Assembly: GCF_001571245.1 (NCBI RefSeq)
Contig: NZ_BCTK01000001.1
Coordinates: 372,001-436,000 of the forward strand
Direction: 5' to 3'
DNA length: 64,000 nt
Source of the DNA: Achromobacter piechaudii NBRC 102461
GTDB taxonomy: Bacteria; Pseudomonadota; Gammaproteobacteria; Burkholderiales; Burkholderiaceae_B
In this document: positions 53,403-62,302 of the stretch, in pieces
How positions within the stretch are numbered: position 1 is the stretch's first letter
Layout of the letters: each line of letters starts with the position of its first letter
Position numbers and translations under genes: made by a program
Notes under the pieces: generated by a model
Database searches by the model: none
The model's input: only the letters and a program-made list of their open reading frames with translations
Told to the model about the DNA's origin: nothing

Positions 53403-54869
53403 GTGAGCATCAAGCATTGGATCAACGGCCAGCAGGTCGATAGCGCCGACCGCTTCGTCACCTACAACCCCGCCACGGGAGCAGCCATCGACGAGGTCGC
53501 GGCGGGTGGCCAGAAAGAAATCGACGCGGCCGTGGCGGCGGCGGCCGAAGCTTTTCCCAAATGGGCCAACACCCCCGCCAAGGAACGCGCGCGCCTGATG
53601 CGCCGGCTGGGCGAACTCATCGACGCCAACGTGCCGCTGCTGGCCGAACTCGAAACGCAGGACACCGGCCTGCCCATTTCACAGACGCGCAAGCAACTGA
53701 TCCCGCGCGCTTCCGAGAACTTCAACTTCTTCGCCGAAGTCTGCACGCGCATGAACGGGCACACGTATCCCGTGGACGATCAGATGCTGAACTACACGCT
53801 GTACCAGCCGGTGGGCGTGTGCGCGCTGGTCTCGCCCTGGAACGTGCCGTTCATGACCGCCACCTGGAAGACCGCCCCCTGCCTGGCGCTGGGCAACACC
53901 GCCGTGCTGAAAATGTCAGAACTGTCACCATTGACGGCCGACCAGTTGGGCAGACTGGCGCTTGAGGCCGGCATTCCGGCCGGCGTGCTCAACGTGGTGC
54001 AGGGCTACGGCGCGCAGGCGGGCGATGCGCTGGTGCGCCACCCAGGCGTGCGCGCCATCTCGTTCACGGGCGGCACGGTCACCGGCAAGAAGATCCTGGC
54101 CAGCGCCGGGGGCATCAAGAAATACTCGATGGAGCTGGGCGGAAAATCGCCCGTGCTGATCTTCGACGATGCCGACGTCGAGCGCGCGCTGGACGCGGCC
54201 CTGTTCACGATTTTTTCGCTGAACGGCGAACGCTGCACGGCGGGTTCGCGCATCTTTGTCCAGCAAACCATCTACGACGACTTCGTGCGCAAGTTCGCCG
54301 AGCGCGCGCAGCGTCTGGTGGTGGGCGACCCCACCGACGAGGCCACCCACGTCGGCGCGATGATCACGCGCCAGCATTGGGAAAAGGTCACCGGCTACAT
54401 CCAGCTGGCCGAACAGGAAGGGGCGCGTATCCTGGCGGGCGGCGCCGACAAGCCGGCCGGCTTGCCGGCGCATCTGGCGAACGGAAACTTCGTGCGGCCC
54501 ACGGTATTGGCCGACGTGGACAACCGCATGCGCTGCGCGCAGGAAGAAATCTTCGGCCCGGTCGCCTGCCTGATCCCCTTCAAGGACGAGGCCGAAGGCC
54601 TGGCCCTGGCCAACGACGTCAAGTACGGCCTGGCCTCCTACATCTGGACGAACGATATCGGCCGCGCGCACCGCTTGGCACGCGACATCGAAGCGGGCAT
54701 GGTATTCATCAACAGCCAGAACGTGCGCGACCTGCGCCAGCCCTTCGGCGGCACCAAGGAATCGGGCACCGGGCGCGAGGGTGGCGAATACAGCTACGAA
54801 GTGTTCGCTGAAATCAAAAACGTCTGCGTGTCGATGGGCAGCCACCACATCCCCAAGTGGGGCGTGTGA
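53403..54869 (+). CDS. hpaE: 5-Carboxymethyl-2-hydroxymuconate semialdehyde dehydrogenase
   Basis: A 488-residue aldehyde dehydrogenase. The catalytic cysteine is in FSLNGERCTAGSR and the general base glutamate in KKYSMELGGKSPVLIF; the NAD site is VSPWNVPFM and FTGGTVTGKKI. Start is GTG at 53403 with AGGAGCC upstream. The NGERCTAGSR variant and neighbouring pathway genes identify HpaE, which oxidises the HpaD product to the dicarboxylate. Cotranscribed with hpaD. Confidence 0.95.
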   Translation: MSIKHWINGQQVDSADRFVTYNPATGAAIDEVAAGGQKEIDAAVAAAAEAFPKWANTPAKERARLMRRLGELIDANVPLLAELETQDTGLPISQTRKQLIPRASENFNFFAEVCTRMNGHTYPVDDQMLNYTLYQPVGVCALVSPWNVPFMTATWKTAPCLALGNTAVLKMSELSPLTADQLGRLALEAGIPAGVLNVVQGYGAQAGDALVRHPGVRAISFTGGTVTGKKILASAGGIKKYSMELGGKSPVLIFDDADVERALDAALFTIFSLNGERCTAGSRIFVQQTIYDDFVRKFAERAQRLVVGDPTDEATHVGAMITRQHWEKVTGYIQLAEQEGARILAGGADKPAGLPAHLANGNFVRPTVLADVDNRMRCAQEEIFGPVACLIPFKDEAEGLALANDVKYGLASYIWTNDIGRAHRLARDIEAGMVFINSQNVRDLRQPFGGTKESGTGREGGEYSYEVFAEIKNVCVSMGSHHIPKWGV

Positions 54870-54891
54870 ACGCATCAAGGAGACAACCATC

Positions 54892-55743
54892 ATGGGCAAG
54901 CTTGCACTGGCCGCCAAGGTGACCCACGTGCCGTCGATGTATCTGTCGGAGCTACCCGGCAAGCATCACGGCTGCCGCGAAGCCGCCATCCAGGGCCATC
55001 GCGTGATCGGCCAGCGTTGCCGCGAGCTGGACGTGGACACGATCGTGGTGCTGGACGTGCATTGGCTGGTGAACGCGGGGTATCACGTCAATGCCAACCG
55101 CGCCTTCAAAGGTTGCTACACCAGCAACGAACTGCCGCATTTCATCAAGGACATGCACTACGCCTACGAAGGCAATCCCGATCTGGGCCGCCGTATCGCC
55201 GAATGCGCCAATGCGGCGGGCGTGGGTACGCGCAGCCACGAAATCGACAGCCTGGAACTGGAATACGGCACGCTCGTGCCCATGCGCTACATGAACGGCG
55301 ATGCCCGCTTCAAGGTGGTGTCGGTGGCGGCCTGGTGCGCCTGGCATAGCCTGGACGAGAGCCGGCGCTTCGGCGCGGCGCTGCGCCAGGCCATCGACGG
55401 TTACGAGGGCCGCGTGGCCGTGCTGGCCAGCGGGTCGCTGTCGCATCGCTTCAATGACAACAACAGTCCCGAAGCCGCCATGCACCAGATCAGCCGCGAA
55501 TTTTTCCGGCAGGTGGACCTGCGGGTCGTCGAACTTTGGCGCCAGGGCGATTGGAAGAGTTTCTGCGCCATGCTGCCCGAATACGCCGACCTGTGCGTGG
55601 GCGAGGGCGGGATGCATGACACCGCCATGTTGCTGGGCCTGTTGGGCTGGGACGGCTACGACAAGCCGGTCGAGATCGTGACAGACTACTTCACCAGCTC
55701 GGGCACGGGGCAGATCAACGCCATCTTTCCCGTGCCGGACTGA
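54892..55743 (+). CDS. hpaD: 3,4-Dihydroxyphenylacetate 2,3-dioxygenase
   Basis: A 283-residue class III (LigB-type) extradiol dioxygenase cleaving homoprotocatechuate at the 2,3 bond. Motifs: KVTHVPSMYLSELPGKHHGC with the metal-binding histidine, VVLDVHWLVNAGYHVNANRA, SLELEYGTLVPMRYM and LASGSLSHRFND. ATG at 54892 follows AAGGAGACAACC. It shares the transcript with hpaE. Upper-pathway hydroxylase genes (hpaBC) are not in the window. Confidence 0.95.
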   Translation: MGKLALAAKVTHVPSMYLSELPGKHHGCREAAIQGHRVIGQRCRELDVDTIVVLDVHWLVNAGYHVNANRAFKGCYTSNELPHFIKDMHYAYEGNPDLGRRIAECANAAGVGTRSHEIDSLELEYGTLVPMRYMNGDARFKVVSVAAWCAWHSLDESRRFGAALRQAIDGYEGRVAVLASGSLSHRFNDNNSPEAAMHQISREFFRQVDLRVVELWRQGDWKSFCAMLPEYADLCVGEGGMHDTAMLLGLLGWDGYDKPVEIVTDYFTSSGTGQINAIFPVPD

Positions 55744-55747
55744 AGGC

Positions 55748-56221
55748 CTACGTGTCGGACGCGTCGCGCGATTCGGCTGGCGCGGCGGGATCGCGGCGGA
55801 TGAGCTCGACCATGGTGTCGACGTCCTGATACAGGCGGTCGAGCAGTTCCTTGCCGATCTTCGCCTCGATTTCCTGGTACTTCGCATCCACATGCGGGCG
55901 CATGCGGTCGATCAGTTTGTGGCTTTTGGGGGTCAGGGAAATTTCCTGGCGGCGCTGGTCGGCGCTGGAGCGCACGCGCTTGATCAGGCCTTGTTCTTCC
56001 ATGCCAGCCAGCATGCGCGTCAGGCTCGGGCTGAGGATCTGGCAACTGCGGGCGATCTGGTTCGGTTCCATCGCGCCCGATTCACTCAGGGTGCGCAACA
56101 CGCGCCATTGTTGTTCGGTGACGCCAGCCGCGTGCAGCACGGGGCGGAAATGCGCCATCAGGGTTTCACGCGCGTATAGCAGCAGGTGGGGAAGATTGCG
56201 GTGGTGGAAGCTCGGACTCAT
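55748..56221 (-). CDS. hpaR: Homoprotocatechuate degradation repressor HpaR (MarR family)
   Basis: A 157-residue MarR-type regulator: LPHLLLYARETLMAHFRPVL, GVTEQQWRVLRTLSESGAMEP, helix-turn-helix PNQIARSCQILSPSLTRMLA, and wing RSSADQRRQEISLTPKSHK. It ends the hpa region, converging with hpaD with 4 bp between stops. HpaR proteins repress the meta-cleavage operon and respond to 4-hydroxyphenylacetate derivatives. ATG at 56221 is chosen; an upstream open frame begins 42 bp earlier. Confidence 0.9.
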   Translation of the reverse strand: MSPSFHHRNLPHLLLYARETLMAHFRPVLHAAGVTEQQWRVLRTLSESGAMEPNQIARSCQILSPSLTRMLAGMEEQGLIKRVRSSADQRRQEISLTPKSHKLIDRMRPHVDAKYQEIEAKIGKELLDRLYQDVDTMVELIRRDPAAPAESRDASDT

Positions 56222-56373
56222 GGCGGCTATGTTAGCAAGAAGCCGCCCACTTTTTGACCACAAATTTCAGTGCGTCATGCGCGCAACACCGCCGCCCGCA
56301 ACGCCTGGGGGGCGGTACGGGCGGCGCTTTGGGCAGAGCGGTAACCGCGCCGGGCCAGCCTGCGCGGGGGCGC

Positions 56374-57027
56374 TCAGGCCGGATTCTGGTCGGCCAATTC
56401 CTGCAAGTCGTCAGGCAGCGTCAGGTCGGGCGCGCCCTGTTGCAGCTCGCGCAAAGCCTGGACGGCATCGGCTTGCTGGTCATCCTGCACCAGCTGGCGG
56501 ATGTGTGCGACGCGCGCCTCGATGTCGGCATCGCTGAACGCCATGACCTGCGTGGCGGCGGCGTCGCCTTCCTGGGCGACGCCTGCCGGCGCGGCCTGGA
56601 CTTGTGCGTCTTGTGTGACGACGGCGGCGGTTACCGGAGCGGAAGGGGCAGTAGGTGTAACGGTGGCGTCGGTCTGAGGCGCGGCGACGCGTTGCGCCAC
56701 GGGAGCGGGCTGGCGGGTCGCCAGCGCGTCCGTCAATGCGACGGGGGCCGGCGTACGATCGGCGCTGCTGTCACGGGTAGCGGTCAGCGGGGCATTGGTC
56801 TCTTGCATGTCGGCGGCTTCGCGCATGTCGGTCCAGGCGAACAGGCCGGCAACCATCGCGGCGCAGGCCGCGGCGGCCCAACCGGGGTGCCAGCTGTGGC
56901 CAGGATGCCAGGTGCGACGCACCGCTGCGTCAAGTTCGGGACTGCTGCCCGGCCTGGGCTTGCGGTACAGAGCGCGCAGATCCCGCTCATCGTCTTCATC
57001 GAATGGGGGCCGATAGGTAATGCTCAT
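56374..57027 (-). CDS. Hypothetical single-pass membrane protein
   Basis: A 217-residue protein: a charged N-terminus (DEDDERDLRALYRKPRPG), one helix at about residues 49-65 (GWAAAACAAMVAGLFAW), a Ala/Pro/Thr-rich extracytoplasmic linker (75-150) and a charged C-terminal helical region (DADIEARVAHIRQLVQDDQQ and ALRELQQGAPDLTLPDDL). The architecture resembles anti-sigma-factor-like or TonB-linker proteins, but no homologue is recognised. No neighbour suggests a role. The upstream gap to radA (57028-57386, 359 bp) shows no gene. Confidence 0.55.
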   Translation of the reverse strand: MSITYRPPFDEDDERDLRALYRKPRPGSSPELDAAVRRTWHPGHSWHPGWAAAACAAMVAGLFAWTDMREAADMQETNAPLTATRDSSADRTPAPVALTDALATRQPAPVAQRVAAPQTDATVTPTAPSAPVTAAVVTQDAQVQAAPAGVAQEGDAAATQVMAFSDADIEARVAHIRQLVQDDQQADAVQALRELQQGAPDLTLPDDLQELADQNPA

Positions 57028-57386
57028 GCGCGTACTCCTCGCGGCGGCGTCCGGTGGCAGGGCGCCTACGCGTTTGACCTTTGCTGGGCGCCGCGCCGGT
57101 GGTCCGGCGGTCTCGTCGTGGCTGGGGTCGTGTTCCGGTTTATGCGGCCAGGGTAGAAAGGCCGCAGGGCGAATGCGCCGCGATCCCCGTTGCTGCGCCC
57201 TGACGGGCGTTCGGCGCCGGGTATGCCGTCCTGGATGGGCGGTTCGACAATGCGCTGCACTGGTCGATTATGCGCGATTTGCAAGATTGCGGCGGTAATT
57301 TCTTGGGCTTTAAAGATGATATTTTGGTCCCGGCCCCGTTATTGAAAGCTGATTGAAATCTTGCGCTTGCCGGTACACTTTCGCGC
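57028..57386. other. Intergenic region before radA
   Basis: The gap of 359 bp separates two divergent genes. I see no gene, hairpin terminator or clear operator in it. Just before radA, TTGAAA (57353) and TACACT (57374) lie 15 bp apart, a weak promoter whose start would be at the radA ATG; no ribosome-binding site is visible there. Confidence 0.3.
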
Positions 57387-58748
57387 ATGGCTAAATCCCG
57401 AACCGTATATGTGTGCGCCGAGTGCGGCGGCACCACCCCCAAGTGGCAGGGTAAATGCCCGCATTGCAACGCCTGGAACACGCTGGAAGAGACGGTGGAA
57501 TCCTCCAATCCCACCGCTGCCGCGCATCGCTACGCGCCGCTGGCCTCGGCCAGCCCCGTGCGCAGCCTGTCTGAAATCGAGGCCCGTGAAACCCCGCGCC
57601 AGCCGACCGGGCTGGACGAATTCGACCGCGTCCTGGGCGGTGGCCTGGTGGCCGGCGCCGTGGTGCTGATCGGCGGCGACCCAGGCATCGGCAAGTCCAC
57701 ACTGCTGTTGCAGGCCTTGGCTTCCCTGTCGGAAACCACCAGCGTGCTGTATGTCACGGGCGAGGAATCGGCCGAGCAGGTGGCCTTGCGCGCGCGCCGT
57801 CTTGATCTGCAAACCGGCAACGTCAACCTGCTGGCCGAGATCCGGCTTGAGGCAATCCAGGCGGCCGTGTCCGAACAGAAGCCCACCGTGGCCGTCATCG
57901 ATTCCATCCAGACCCTGTACAGCGGAGAACTCAGCGCCGCGCCCGGTTCCGTATCGCAGGTGCGCGAGTGCGCGGCGCAGTTGACGCGCCTGGCCAAGCA
58001 GACCGGCATCGCGATCGTCATGATCGGCCACGTCACCAAAGACGGTGCGCTGGCCGGTCCGCGCGTGCTGGAACACATCGTCGATACGGTGCTGTATTTC
58101 GAAGGCGACACGCATTCGTCGTTCCGGCTGGTGCGTGCGTTCAAGAACCGCTTCGGCGCCGTCAACGAGCTGGGCGTCTTCGCCATGACAGACCGTGGCC
58201 TGCGCGGCGTGGCCAACCCGTCGGCCTTGTTCCTGTCGCAGCACGAACAGCAGGTGGCGGGTTCCTGCGTGATGGCCACGCAGGAAGGCACGCGTCCGCT
58301 GCTGGTTGAAATCCAGGCATTGGTGGACAGCTCGCATGCGCCCAACCCGCGTCGCCTGACGGTGGGTCTTGAAGGCAACCGGCTGGCCATGCTGCTGGCC
58401 GTGCTGCATCGGCATGCCGGCGTCACCACATTCGATCAGGATGTGTTCGTCAACGCGGTGGGCGGTGTGCGTATCACCGAACCCGCGGCCGACTTGCCCG
58501 TGCTGCTTGCCATCATGTCGTCATTGCGCGACAAGCCGCTGCCACGCGGCCTGATCGCCTTCGGCGAAGTCGGTCTGGCAGGCGAGATCCGCCCCGCGCC
58601 GCGCGGCCAGGAACGTCTGCGCGAAGCCGCCAAGCTGGGCTTTTCGATTGCCCTCATTCCCAAGGCCAATGCGCCGCGCCAGCCCATCGAAGGGCTGGAG
58701 ATCTGGGCAGTGGACCGGCTTGACGCCGCGTTGGACAAGTTGCGCTGA
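57387..58748 (+). CDS. radA: DNA repair protein RadA
   Basis: A 453-residue RecA-related protein that processes recombination intermediates. The zinc finger uses C10, C13, C24 and C27 in VCAECGGTTPKWQGKCPHC. Walker A is GGDPGIGKSTLL; the RadA-specific KNRFGAVNELGVF motif is present; the C-terminal half is the Lon-protease-like fold ending RQPIEGLEIWAVDRLDAAL. Length is normal. A leaderless transcript is possible because no ribosome-binding site precedes the ATG. The TauE-type permease gene follows by 46 bp. Confidence 0.97.
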   Translation: MAKSRTVYVCAECGGTTPKWQGKCPHCNAWNTLEETVESSNPTAAAHRYAPLASASPVRSLSEIEARETPRQPTGLDEFDRVLGGGLVAGAVVLIGGDPGIGKSTLLLQALASLSETTSVLYVTGEESAEQVALRARRLDLQTGNVNLLAEIRLEAIQAAVSEQKPTVAVIDSIQTLYSGELSAAPGSVSQVRECAAQLTRLAKQTGIAIVMIGHVTKDGALAGPRVLEHIVDTVLYFEGDTHSSFRLVRAFKNRFGAVNELGVFAMTDRGLRGVANPSALFLSQHEQQVAGSCVMATQEGTRPLLVEIQALVDSSHAPNPRRLTVGLEGNRLAMLLAVLHRHAGVTTFDQDVFVNAVGGVRITEPAADLPVLLAIMSSLRDKPLPRGLIAFGEVGLAGEIRPAPRGQERLREAAKLGFSIALIPKANAPRQPIEGLEIWAVDRLDAALDKLR

Positions 58749-58794
58749 AGCGCTGTTTTCGCCCCTCGACAAGACGGGGCTGTTGGAGCAAGAC

Positions 58795-59646
58795 GTGAGT
58801 CTGTTAGTGATCGCCGCGTGCCTGGCCGCGGGTAGCCTGATTGGTTTCATGGGCGGCGTGTTGGGCATCGGGGGCGGGCTTATCGCCATTCCCGCGCTGG
58901 TGCTGTTGATGGGTATGTCGCAGCAGCTCGCGCAGGGCACCGCGCTGATCATGGTGCTGCCCGCCATCACCATGGCGGTGCGCAAATACAACCAGCAAAC
59001 GCGCATCGACAAGCGCGTGGCCGCTGCCGGAGCCGCCGGCGCGGTGGTGTTCACATGGGTCGGCGCGCGCCTGGCGCTGGGCATCGATTCCAGCGTGCTG
59101 CGTCGAAGCTTCGCGGTGTTCCTGTTTTTTATCGCTGTGTTCTACGTCTGGCAGACCTGGCGCGCAGGCCGACTCGCGGCGCGCCGCAAGTCGGGCGATC
59201 AGCACCCGCAGCCGGCATCCGGCAAGCACGCCGAGAAGCACGCCGAGAAGCACGCCGAGAAGCACGCCGAGAAGCCGGCCGCGCCTGCGTTCACGCCGCG
59301 CCGCGCCAGCGTGCTGGGCATGCTGTGCGGCACCTTGGGCGGCTTCTTCGGCGTGGGCGGGGCGGTGCTGGCCGTGCCCATCATCACCACGGTGTTTCGT
59401 TTATCGCAGACCACGGCTCAGGCATTGGCCTTGAGCATGGTGATACCCGGTTCGACCATCGCGCTGATCACCTATGGCTGGGCCGGACAGGCCGACTGGA
59501 TGGTGGGCGTGCCCCTGGCTATCGGCAGCTTGCTGTTCGTGCCAGTCGGCGTGCGGCTTGCGTACAAGCTGCCTGAACGCAAGCTGAGAGCAAGCTTCGC
59601 GCTGATGCTGTTCGCCACCGTCGCGCTGCTCGCGTTCGAATCCTAG
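58795..59646 (+). CDS. Sulfite exporter TauE/SafE-family permease
   Basis: A 283-residue membrane protein with about eight helices in two inverted halves: GFMGGVLGIGGGLIAIPALV (first TauE repeat) and CGTLGGFFGVGGAVLAVPII (second repeat). GTG at 58795 follows GGAG with seven bases. Between the halves the cytoplasmic loop carries four consecutive KHAE units (residues 144-159), encoded by a 12-bp tandem repeat. The substrate (sulfite, sulfoacetate or another anion) is unknown. Confidence 0.88.
   Translation: MSLLVIAACLAAGSLIGFMGGVLGIGGGLIAIPALVLLMGMSQQLAQGTALIMVLPAITMAVRKYNQQTRIDKRVAAAGAAGAVVFTWVGARLALGIDSSVLRRSFAVFLFFIAVFYVWQTWRAGRLAARRKSGDQHPQPASGKHAEKHAEKHAEKHAEKPAAPAFTPRRASVLGMLCGTLGGFFGVGGAVLAVPIITTVFRLSQTTAQALALSMVIPGSTIALITYGWAGQADWMVGVPLAIGSLLFVPVGVRLAYKLPERKLRASFALMLFATVALLAFES
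59224..59271. repeat. 12-bp tandem repeat coding KHAE, four copies
   Basis: AAGCACGCCGAG is repeated perfectly four times head to tail inside the permease gene, followed by a partial AAG. The unit is in frame, so copy-number change would alter the loop length by multiples of four residues without frameshift. Confidence 0.9.
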
Positions 59647-59808
59647 GCATGTTTCCAAGCCATATTTCCAACCGTTAGCAGCCGAAATTTTCTGGTTCCG
59701 CGTTGAACCTTCGGCATGCATGATCTTCAAACGGAGTACGGGGTAAGCGGCGATGTTGCCGCCCCGTGTCGGTTAGGCTTCGGCCTTGCACATTCAGGAG
59801 TTCATGTA

Positions 59809-60048
59809 ATGACGACCCACTCCCGTATCGCTGCGTTCTTATCCACCTCGGCCTTGTGCCTCGGTCTTGCTGCTGCGCCTTCGGCGTTCGCAGCGGGCGC
59901 CGATGCCACGACCAAGGCGGGTGATACCAAGACCCACGCGCAGCACAAGCATCACAAGTCTGACAAGACGTCCGCCAAACCGGCGGCCGCGAAATCAGGC
60001 ACGGCATCAAAGATGGACCATTCCGGCGCCACGACGCCGGCGAAGTAG
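59809..60048 (+). CDS. Small secreted Lys/His-rich protein
   Basis: A 79-residue protein. The signal peptide ends near SAFA-AG (residue 27). The mature part of about 50 residues is Lys/Ala/Thr-rich with a His cluster (THAQHKHHKSDK) and a terminal MDHSG. AGGAG lies eight bases before the ATG at 59809. The His cluster suggests metal binding, as in periplasmic copper- or nickel-binding peptides, but this is inference. The 162-bp gap upstream appears empty. Confidence 0.6.
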   Translation: MTTHSRIAAFLSTSALCLGLAAAPSAFAAGADATTKAGDTKTHAQHKHHKSDKTSAKPAAAKSGTASKMDHSGATTPAK

Positions 60049-60117
60049 CAGTCGGCTGAAAAGCCTTAGATAGTTCCTTTGCAGGAAGACTGCCGGCCTC
60101 TAGTGGCTGGAAAGTCG

Positions 60118-60151
60118 AAAGCCTCTCGGTATGGGCGCCGAGAGGCTTTTT
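60118..60151. terminator. Bidirectional rho-independent terminator
   Basis: AAAGCCTCTCGG (60118-60129) and CCGAGAGGCTTT (60138-60149) form a 12-bp stem with an 8-base loop and T residues after it. It ends the small secreted gene and, on the other strand, the 2-hydroxyacid dehydrogenase gene. Confidence 0.9.
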
Positions 60152-60194
60152 CGTTTCTGCGCGACGGCGGTTTACGCTCGCGTGCAGCCCGTGC

Positions 60195-61151
60195 TTATTC
60201 CACGGGCGTGATCACGGTGCCCGTATCGAAGTACGCCCTCAGGTTGTCCAGCATCAGGTTTTCCATGGCCAGGCGCGTTTCCAGCGTGGCGCTGCCGATG
60301 TGCGGCAGGACCACGGCATTGTCGCTGGTCATGAGCGCCTGCGGCACCTTGGGCTCATGTTCGAACACGTCGAGTGCAGCGCATCCCAGCTTGCCCGATT
60401 CCAGCGCCGCGACCAGCGCGGCTTCGTCGATGACCGGACCGCGCGCGATGTTGACGATGATGCCCTTGGGGCCCAACGCTTCCAGCACGGCCTGATTGAC
60501 CAGATGGCGTGTGCTGGGCCCGCCCACTGTTGCCACCACCAGGAAGTCGGCCCAGGCGGCCAGGTCCACCAGCGACGCTTCATAGCCATAAGCGATGTCG
60601 TCGCGCTTTCTGCGGTTGTGATAACGCACGTCCATGTCAAAGCCCGTGCCGCGTTTGGCGATGGCTTCGCCGATGCGTCCCAGGCCGACGATGCCCAGCT
60701 TCTTGCCGCTGACGCGTTGGCCCAGCGGGATGCTGCCGTGCACCTGGCCCCACTGGCCGGCGCGCACGAAGCGTTCGCCCTGGCCCATGCGGCGCGCGCC
60801 CGCGATCAGAAGGCCCCAGGCCAGGTCCGCCACGCAGTCGGTCAGCACGTCGGGCGTGTTGCTTACCTGCACCCCGCGCTGCTTGGCGGCTTGCACGTCG
60901 ATGGTCTCGTAGCCCACGCCCCAGCTGCAAATGGCTTTAAGGTCGGGCAGCGCATTGATCAGGTCGGCGTCCGCGCCGAAATTGGCCGACGTGACCACGG
61001 CGGTGATGCCCTTGCCATGTTCGGCCAGCGCGGCCTTGCGGTCGGGAAATTTCCAAAGCTCCACCACGTCATAGCGGTCTGCAAGATTCTTGTTGGCGGA
61101 AGGGGAGCCGGCCAGCGAGCCGACCTGGATGATGCGATGCTTTGTGGTCAT
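60195..61151 (-). CDS. 2-Hydroxyacid dehydrogenase (hydroxypyruvate/glyoxylate reductase-like)
   Basis: A 318-residue NAD(P)-dependent D-2-hydroxyacid dehydrogenase. The Rossmann motif GKKLGIVGLGRIGEAIAKRG, the catalytic Arg in VNIARGPVIDEAALV, the Glu region LDVFEHEPKVP, and the catalytic His in VVLPHIGSATLETR are in the usual order. Its closest feel is to glyoxylate/hydroxypyruvate reductases. It precedes a Bug receptor gene transcribed the same way, so it may act in the same catabolic route. Confidence 0.9.
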   Translation of the reverse strand: MTTKHRIIQVGSLAGSPSANKNLADRYDVVELWKFPDRKAALAEHGKGITAVVTSANFGADADLINALPDLKAICSWGVGYETIDVQAAKQRGVQVSNTPDVLTDCVADLAWGLLIAGARRMGQGERFVRAGQWGQVHGSIPLGQRVSGKKLGIVGLGRIGEAIAKRGTGFDMDVRYHNRRKRDDIAYGYEASLVDLAAWADFLVVATVGGPSTRHLVNQAVLEALGPKGIIVNIARGPVIDEAALVAALESGKLGCAALDVFEHEPKVPQALMTSDNAVVLPHIGSATLETRLAMENLMLDNLRAYFDTGTVITPVE

Positions 61152-61256
61152 GTTGTCGTACGGTAGGGTGGCGAAACGGCCATGCTACTTGATTCGGCCT
61201 TGAAGGCCGCTTAAGGGGATGCCCGCAGGCATCCCCGTATCGCAGCAGGGCGCGGC

Positions 61257-62228
61257 TTACTCCAGCTGGATGTTCGCCTTCTGGATGACGTCTTTCCAGC
61301 GCTTGACCTCACCTTGCTGGAAGGCCGTGAACTGCTGCGGCGTATTGGCGACGACTTCGAAGCCCAGCCCTTGCAGCGTCTGCTCGGTCTTGGGGTCGCG
61401 CAGCGCGGTCTGCAAGGCCTTGGACAGCTGTTCGACCACCGCCGGCGGCGTGCCCTTGGGCACGGCAAACCCCTGCCATGAATACACCACCATGTCCTTG
61501 ATGCCGGCCTCGGCAAGCGTGGGCACGTTGGGCAGGTCGGGCGCGCGCGTGTCGCCCGTGATGGCCAGCGCCTTGAGCTTGCCTGCCTTGATGTGGTTCT
61601 GCACCGCGCCCAGGTTCTGGAACGACACGTTGACCTGTCCGCCGATCAGGTCCGCGATGGCCGCGCCGCCGCCCTTGTAGGGCACGTCCACGCCGGTGCT
61701 GTCCGTGCGTTGGCGGAACAGTACCGCCGACAGGTGATCGGACGAACCCGTGCCGGACGACGCATACGACACGCTGCCCGGATTCTTCTTCGCGTAAGCC
61801 ACCAGTTCGGCCACCGTGGCGGCGGGGAAGCTGGGCGCGGCGACCAGCACATTGGGATTGCGCACGGCCTGCGTCAGGTACGAGAAATCCTTGCTGGGGT
61901 TGTAGGACAGATTTTTGTACAGCGCCTCGTTGATGGCGAAGGTGCCGATCGAGCCCACCATCATCGTGTAGCCGTCGGGCGTGCTGCGGGCCAGCGCCTG
62001 GGCGCCGATGGCGCTGTTGGCGCCGGGCTTGTTCTCGACCACGAAGGTCTGCCCCAGAATCTTGGACAGCGCCGGCGTAACCGAACGCGCCGTGATGTCG
62101 GACGAACCGCCCGGCACGAAAGGCACGATCATGGTGACCGGCTTTTCCGGGTAGCCGGCGGCCTGCGCCGCCGGCCCCGCAAGTAGAACGGCGCCCGCGG
62201 CGGCAGCCGCGCAGAACAGTTTATTCAT
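61257..62228 (-). CDS. Bug/TctC-family tripartite receptor
   Basis: A 323-residue periplasmic receptor with signal peptide MNKLFCAAAAAGAVLLAGPA ending at AQA-A. The mature start GYPEKPVTMIVPFVPGGSSD has the Bug motif; VENKPGANSAIGAQALARST, TPDGYTMMVGSIGTFAINEA and VDVPYKGGGAAIADLIGGQV are typical. No TctAB genes are near. It lies upstream of the dehydrogenase gene. Confidence 0.94.
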   Translation of the reverse strand: MNKLFCAAAAAGAVLLAGPAAQAAGYPEKPVTMIVPFVPGGSSDITARSVTPALSKILGQTFVVENKPGANSAIGAQALARSTPDGYTMMVGSIGTFAINEALYKNLSYNPSKDFSYLTQAVRNPNVLVAAPSFPAATVAELVAYAKKNPGSVSYASSGTGSSDHLSAVLFRQRTDSTGVDVPYKGGGAAIADLIGGQVNVSFQNLGAVQNHIKAGKLKALAITGDTRAPDLPNVPTLAEAGIKDMVVYSWQGFAVPKGTPPAVVEQLSKALQTALRDPKTEQTLQGLGFEVVANTPQQFTAFQQGEVKRWKDVIQKANIQLE

Positions 62229-62302
62229 GTTGTCTCCTGGTTCGCGTGGTGATGAAAAGTCCGGCGCTCACGCGTTGCGCACGGACCTGAATCTGCGTGG
62301 GT

